Shown here: positions 5,780 to 7,978 of the stretch, one piece after another | Position numbering within the stretch: the stretch's first letter is position 1 | How the letters are laid out: each line of letters begins with the position of its first letter | Assembly: GCA_013867245.1 (NCBI GenBank) | Contig: JACENB010000041.1 | Span: 1-7,978 of the forward strand | Length of the DNA: 7,978 nt | Reading direction: 5' to 3' | DNA from: Nitrosopumilaceae archaeon | GTDB taxonomy: Archaea > Thermoproteota > Nitrososphaeria > Nitrososphaerales > Nitrosopumilaceae | Program-made: the position numbers and the translations under genes | The notes under the pieces: generated by a model | Database searches by the model: none | What the model was told of the DNA's origin: nothing | The model's input: the letters and a program-made list of their open reading frames with translations, nothing else

Positions 5780-6016
5780 TTGCTTGAAAAACAATTTAAT
5801 CCAAATTTAGTCTATAATGGAATAGTTCATTTTTACATGGATAAAAAGGGGTATTCAAAAAAAAAGGCTAATGAAATTGCTCAAGCAATTGTAAAAAGAG
5901 AAATTCAAAGAAGAATTTGTAAAAATGAATCATGTAAACATTTTTCGTATGATCATATTAGAAATGGAGAAACTTGTTTAGTAGCCGATTGTAAATGTAG
6001 GGAATTTACTAGATGA
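5780..6016 (+). CDS. Small Cys/His-rich putative zinc-binding protein
   Basis: A 78-residue protein of unknown function. Residues 1-45 are probably helical and basic (KKGYSKKKANEIAQAIVKREIQ, broadly 22-43). The C-terminal part has Cys47-x4-Cys52-x-His54-x4-His59-x6-Cys66-x4-Cys71-x-Cys73, ending CKCREF. This looks like a compact zinc-binding module, and similar C/H-rich tails ending in CxCxxF are, to my knowledge, common in small proteins of Nitrososphaerota. The TTG at 5780 directly abuts the TGA of the preceding Cys-rich frame in the same phase; the first ATG is only at residue 20. The true start is therefore unclear: TTG by reinitiation, or the upstream ATG at 5684/5687 if the TGA is an error or is read through. 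A role in nucleic-acid or protein binding is only a guess. Confidence 0.68.
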   Translation: MLEKQFNPNLVYNGIVHFYMDKKGYSKKKANEIAQAIVKREIQRRICKNESCKHFSYDHIRNGETCLVADCKCREFTR

Positions 6017-6048
6017 AATTATAAAAAAATTATTTCTAAATATACTTT

Positions 6049-6195
6049 TTAAAATGGATTATCTTCATACTGTTTTCTTTTATCTTTAATCATGGAACTC
6101 ATTACATAAACAGCAAGTAACCCAAGTGATACTGTTGAGATTATGCTGACCATGTCCATAATTAATGGAGTTGAATCCATATCCACTTTATTCAT
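6049..6195 (-). CDS. Single-span small membrane protein, 48 residues
   Basis: Begins MNKVDMDSTPLIMDMV and continues into a hydrophobic segment from about residue 11 to 36 (containing STVSLGLLAVYVMSSMI), then the charged tail KDKRKQYEDNPF. The charge pattern predicts one membrane helix with the C-terminus in the cytoplasm. The frame is free of stops over 48 codons in AT-rich DNA and has a biased, protein-like composition, which supports a real gene. Starts: ATG at 6195, or ATG at 6180 (MDSTPL), for which the ATTAAATA at 6200-6207 would be a well-spaced TATA box. It follows the RAM-domain gene by 48 bases on the same strand and could share its transcript. Function unknown; it resembles small accessory subunits of membrane complexes only in general form. 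Confidence 0.6.
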   Translation of the reverse strand: MNKVDMDSTPLIMDMVSIISTVSLGLLAVYVMSSMIKDKRKQYEDNPF

Positions 6196-6243
6196 AGGTT
6201 ATTTAATCTAATTATGCACCTAGATGAGTTTTATTATTTGATA

Positions 6244-6483
6244 TTATCCCTGTCCTTCAATTCCCATTAATGTCAATGTTGATCTAATTTTAACAATTTT
6301 TCTAATTTTCCAGGTAATTGTCTCTCTCAATTTTTCTACTAACTCTGCTTGCACTTTTGCTAGAATATCATATGCTCCAAATGTGCCATGAACTTCAATT
6401 ACTCCTTCAATTGATTTGAGTTCTGAAATTACAAATTCTTCTGAACCTAAATCACAATTTATTAGAACATATGCTGTAGACAT
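6244..6483 (-). CDS. Stand-alone RAM-domain (Lrp/AsnC ligand-binding) protein
   Basis: A 79-residue protein that is just the effector and oligomerisation domain of Lrp/AsnC regulators, without a helix-turn-helix. Visible: strand TAYVLINCD (3-11), helix GSEEFVISELKSI (13-25), the loop GVIEVHGTFGAYDILAKVQ (27-45) that corresponds to the ligand-binding turn (V-x-x-x-x-G-x-x-D), a second helix AELVEKLRETITWKIRKI, and a closing strand IRSTLTLMGI (66-75). Such proteins bind amino acids or related small molecules and can form octamers or mixed assemblies with full Lrp proteins; here the full regulator is the divergent neighbour. The ATG at 6483 is preceded by GGAG (6494-6497 on the minus strand), 10 bases away, one of the few ribosome-binding-site-like stretches in the window. 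Confidence 0.9.
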   Translation of the reverse strand: MSTAYVLINCDLGSEEFVISELKSIEGVIEVHGTFGAYDILAKVQAELVEKLRETITWKIRKIVKIRSTLTLMGIEGQG

Positions 6484-6493
6484 TAAATTTTAA

Positions 6494-6531
6494 CTCCAAA
6501 CATAACAAATTATTCATTTTAAGATATTTAA
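6494..6531 (-). promoter_or_regulatory. Promoter and possible leader of the RAM-domain gene
   Basis: TTAAATAT on the minus strand (6524-6531) sits about 44 bases before the ATG at 6483. This would start a transcript about 18 bases upstream, with GGAG (6494-6497) near its 5' end. Unlike its neighbours, this gene may thus have a short leader. Confidence 0.35.
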
Positions 6532-6583
6532 CTAATTATGATTTTTAATTTAAATTTTAATAACTATTTTACACATTTTAATG

Positions 6584-6599
6584 AAATTCATTTGAATTT
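6584..6599. promoter_or_regulatory. 16-base palindromic operator candidate ahead of the Lrp gene
   Basis: AAATTCA and TGAATTT form perfect 7-base arms around a central TT. The palindrome ends about 10 bases before the TATA box of the Lrp/AsnC gene. Members of this regulator family often bind such AT-rich dyads in their own promoters, so autoregulation is a reasonable inference. It also lies within the 160-base gap shared with the divergent RAM gene. Confidence 0.4.
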
Positions 6600-6609
6600 A
6601 TACAATATT

Positions 6610-6617
6610 TTTAAATA
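6610..6617 (+). promoter_or_regulatory. TATA box of the Lrp/AsnC gene
   Basis: TTTAAATA, centred about 30 bases before the ATG at 6644. It favours that ATG as the true start over the upstream TTG at 6623, which would lie inside or before the transcript start. Confidence 0.55.
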
Positions 6618-6643
6618 TTTGTTTGATCTATATAATATCTAAT

Positions 6644-7084
6644 ATGGATGATAAAGATATTGAAATTTTAAAACATCTTTCAGTAGATGGCAGACAATCT
6701 GCACGACAATTATCTCATAGATTGGGTGTGTCTACTGTCACAATTCTTTCTAGGATTAAAAAACTAGAAGAAGAAAAAATCATCAAGGGATATTCAGTTC
6801 GTTTGAATCATGAATTACTTGGATTTGATATTACTGCAATAATTGAAATTAAAACTAACAAAGGTAAAATGTTAGATATTGAAAATGAAATTGCAAAAAA
6901 TGATAGTGTAATTGCAGTTTATGATATTACTGGAGATGCCGATATGGTTGTAATTGCAAAATTCAAAACTCGTGAATTATTAAGTGAATTTATCAAAAAA
7001 ATCTCTGCAATATCTAATGTTGAAAATACATTGACCCATCTCGTCTTAAATACAATTAAAGAAGATAACAGGTTGATTGAATAA
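6644..7084 (+). CDS. Lrp/AsnC family transcriptional regulator
   Basis: A 146-residue DNA-binding regulator. It starts MDDKDIEILKHLSVDGRQSA, the standard Lrp/AsnC opening, followed by the helix-turn-helix RQLSHRLGVSTVTILSRIKKLEE (21-43) and the linker KIIKGYSVRLNHELLGFD. Residues 64-140 are the RAM domain, with the effector-site turn YDITGDADMVVIAKFK (93-108). Length is normal for a single HTH plus RAM protein. A frame extension to TTG at 6623 adds seven residues that do not belong to the family and is rejected. A palindrome (6584-6599) just ahead of its TATA box suggests autoregulation, and the divergent stand-alone RAM protein is a likely partner or co-sensor. Target genes and effector cannot be told; amino-acid or nitrogen control is typical of the family. 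Confidence 0.93.
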   Translation: MDDKDIEILKHLSVDGRQSARQLSHRLGVSTVTILSRIKKLEEEKIIKGYSVRLNHELLGFDITAIIEIKTNKGKMLDIENEIAKNDSVIAVYDITGDADMVVIAKFKTRELLSEFIKKISAISNVENTLTHLVLNTIKEDNRLIE

Positions 7085-7098
7085 TTTTTTTATTTTTT
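7085..7098 (+). terminator. T-run terminator after the Lrp gene
   Basis: Thirteen T residues with one A begin directly after the TAA stop. There is no hairpin, consistent with archaeal T-tract termination. A fresh TATA-like box follows for the next gene. Confidence 0.5.
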
Positions 7099-7109
7099 GA
7101 GTAACTCTT

Positions 7110-7117
7110 TTTAAAAA
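7110..7117 (+). promoter_or_regulatory. TATA-like box of the 99-residue protein gene
   Basis: TTTAAAAA in the 51-base gap after the Lrp gene, centred about 23 bases before the ATG at 7136. This suggests separate, leaderless transcription. Confidence 0.35.
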
Positions 7118-7135
7118 AACTAATCTAGTTTAGAT

Positions 7136-7435
7136 ATGGGTTTTCTATCCAATTTTAAAAAAGATTTAGATGCTGCCAAACGAAATAAAGCTGCAAACAT
7201 CAATGGAAAACATCTCAAAAAATTACTTACCAAATTCAAACAAGAGCGGGATCGTATAGAAACTGAAACAGGTGTTAGGCCTCAAATTGACAGCACCACT
7301 CAAATGTTTATGCAAAAAATTCTAAATGTGTGGATTTCTGAAGGTAAGGAAATCGATGAGGAAAAATTTTGGATAGAGGTTGATTATAATCGTCAATTTG
7401 ATCATCCTGTTGAGTTTTATGAAAGACAGCGTTGA
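7136..7435 (+). CDS. Unrecognised 99-residue soluble protein
   Basis: I do not recognise this family. The protein is highly charged and mostly helical by composition: a basic N-terminal stretch (LSNFKKDLDAAKRNKAANING, about 4-24), then KHLKKLLTKFKQERDRIETETG (25-46), and a more mixed C-terminal half with TTQMFMQKILNVWISEGKEI (54-73) and aromatic-rich FWIEVDYNRQFDHPVEFYER (78-97). It has no Cys, no signal peptide and no membrane segment. Codon use and composition match the neighbours. ATG at 7136 has a TATA-like box upstream and no in-frame competitor nearby. It ends 4 bases from the convergent glycerate kinase gene. The basic helical N-terminus might bind nucleic acid, but nothing in the sequence proves that. 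Confidence 0.75.
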   Translation: MGFLSNFKKDLDAAKRNKAANINGKHLKKLLTKFKQERDRIETETGVRPQIDSTTQMFMQKILNVWISEGKEIDEEKFWIEVDYNRQFDHPVEFYERQR

Positions 7436-7439
7436 TATT

Positions 7440-7978
7440 TTATTTCAAAATTACGCCTATATCCATCAAATTCATGTGTGTATAACCTGTTTTTATGTTG
7501 CCTTTTTGTTTTTGAAAAAATCTTGCTGAATCACTATTTTTTAAAAATTCTTTCATGACATTCAAATCCACTTTAACATTATCTATTATTGCACCTGCAA
7601 AATTGGAATTACCATCAATTCCATCGGTCCCCATTGATGCAATTGTGATTTTTTTAAATTTCTGTGTATTTTTTAAAATTCTTAATACTAATTCCTGATT
7701 TCTACCTCCTTCTCCTTTTCCTAATACTTTGACAGTTGGTTCTCCTCCAAAAATTAAACAGGTTTTTTGCTCTTCAGAAATATTCTCTAGAATTTTTTTT
7801 ACAACCTCTTTGATATCTCCATAATTCTGAATTCTTGTCACTTTGTATCCTTTTGTTTTAGCTATTTTTTCCATTGATTCTAAACAATTGCTATTATTTG
7901 CAATTACGAAATTATCAATTTTTGATTCTTTAGGTGTTTCTGGTTTTTGATCATGCAAGCCATTTCCCAATACTTGTA
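7440..7978 (-). CDS. Glycerate 2-kinase, MOFRL family, C-terminal part (5' end outside window)
   Basis: ATP-dependent phosphorylation of D-glycerate to 2-phosphoglycerate, linking glycerate to lower glycolysis or gluconeogenesis. Only the last 179 or so of about 400-440 expected residues are present; the frame stays open to the window edge, so the TTG at 7970 is not the start. Visible: the linker GNGLHDQKPETPKESK, the strand FVIANNSNCLESM, then the MOFRL domain with CLIFGGEPTVKVLGKGEGGR and NQELVLRIL, the motif MGTDGIDGNSNFAGAIID, and the C-terminal GYTHMNLMDIGVIL. The family usually has T-x-T-N near the end; here it is THMN. The catalytic Lys and nucleotide site of the N-terminal domain cannot be checked. 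Confidence 0.92.
   Translation of the reverse strand, partial: QVLGNGLHDQKPETPKESKIDNFVIANNSNCLESMEKIAKTKGYKVTRIQNYGDIKEVVKKILENISEEQKTCLIFGGEPTVKVLGKGEGGRNQELVLRILKNTQKFKKITIASMGTDGIDGNSNFAGAIIDNVKVDLNVMKEFLKNSDSARFFQKQKGNIKTGYTHMNLMDIGVILK

Noticed and set aside
6623..6643. TTG start seven codons upstream for the Lrp/AsnC regulator
   Set aside because: The added residues are outside the family consensus, and the TATA box at 6610-6617 would place transcription start after this codon.
1..7978. CRISPR array, insertion sequence, integrase or attachment site
   Set aside because: No regularly spaced repeats, no transposase or integrase motifs, no terminal inverted repeats with target duplications, and no tRNA gene to serve as an attachment site.

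Overview
The window looks like chromosomal DNA from an AT-rich archaeon, most probably a Nitrosopumilus-like member of the Nitrososphaerota (Thaumarchaeota). This is an inference from several signs. Base composition is roughly 30% GC, and genes are tightly packed on both strands. Promoters are TATA-like boxes about 25-30 bases ahead of start codons, with almost no ribosome binding sites (leaderless style). TTG starts are frequent. A stand-alone RAM-domain protein lies beside a full Lrp/AsnC regulator, and there is a small Cys/His protein of a kind I associate with this phylum. I see no mobile element, CRISPR array, tRNA or rRNA.

Left part (1-3957): purine and one-carbon metabolism. purD (5' end outside the window) meets, tail to tail, a 5-formyltetrahydrofolate cyclo-ligase that forms an overlapping two-gene unit with folD. 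Divergent from folD is a pair encoding an ABM-domain protein and a small cupin, joined by an 8-base overlap. purN converges on the cupin. PurD makes glycinamide ribonucleotide, FolD makes 10-formyl-tetrahydrofolate, PurN joins the two, and the cyclo-ligase returns 5-formyl-tetrahydrofolate to the active folate pool.

Middle (3958-6016): purN and a metallo-beta-lactamase-fold nuclease diverge from one 58-base gap holding a single TATA core that suits both. Then follow about 690 bases (4997-5683) without an obvious protein gene. Most of it is very AT-rich. It contains a 41% GC island (about 5097-5190) that folds by hand into a long closed hairpin ending in a T-run, which is the best candidate for an unannotated small RNA. 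A weaker second candidate lies at 5482-5592. Next is a Cys-rich reading frame cut in two by one in-frame TGA, with a 10-base inverted repeat at its start.

Right part (6049-7978): a 48-residue single-span membrane protein lies downstream of the stand-alone RAM protein on the minus strand. A complete Lrp/AsnC regulator diverges from the RAM gene and has a 16-base palindrome just ahead of its TATA box, which suggests autoregulation. An unrecognised 99-residue protein and the C-terminal part of a MOFRL-type glycerate 2-kinase (5' end outside the window) close the window.

The left part is ordinary core metabolism. The features most worth a second look are the candidate RNA at 5097, the TGA-split Cys-rich frame at 5684-6016, and the small membrane protein at 6049-6195. 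I do not see a clear new multi-gene system.
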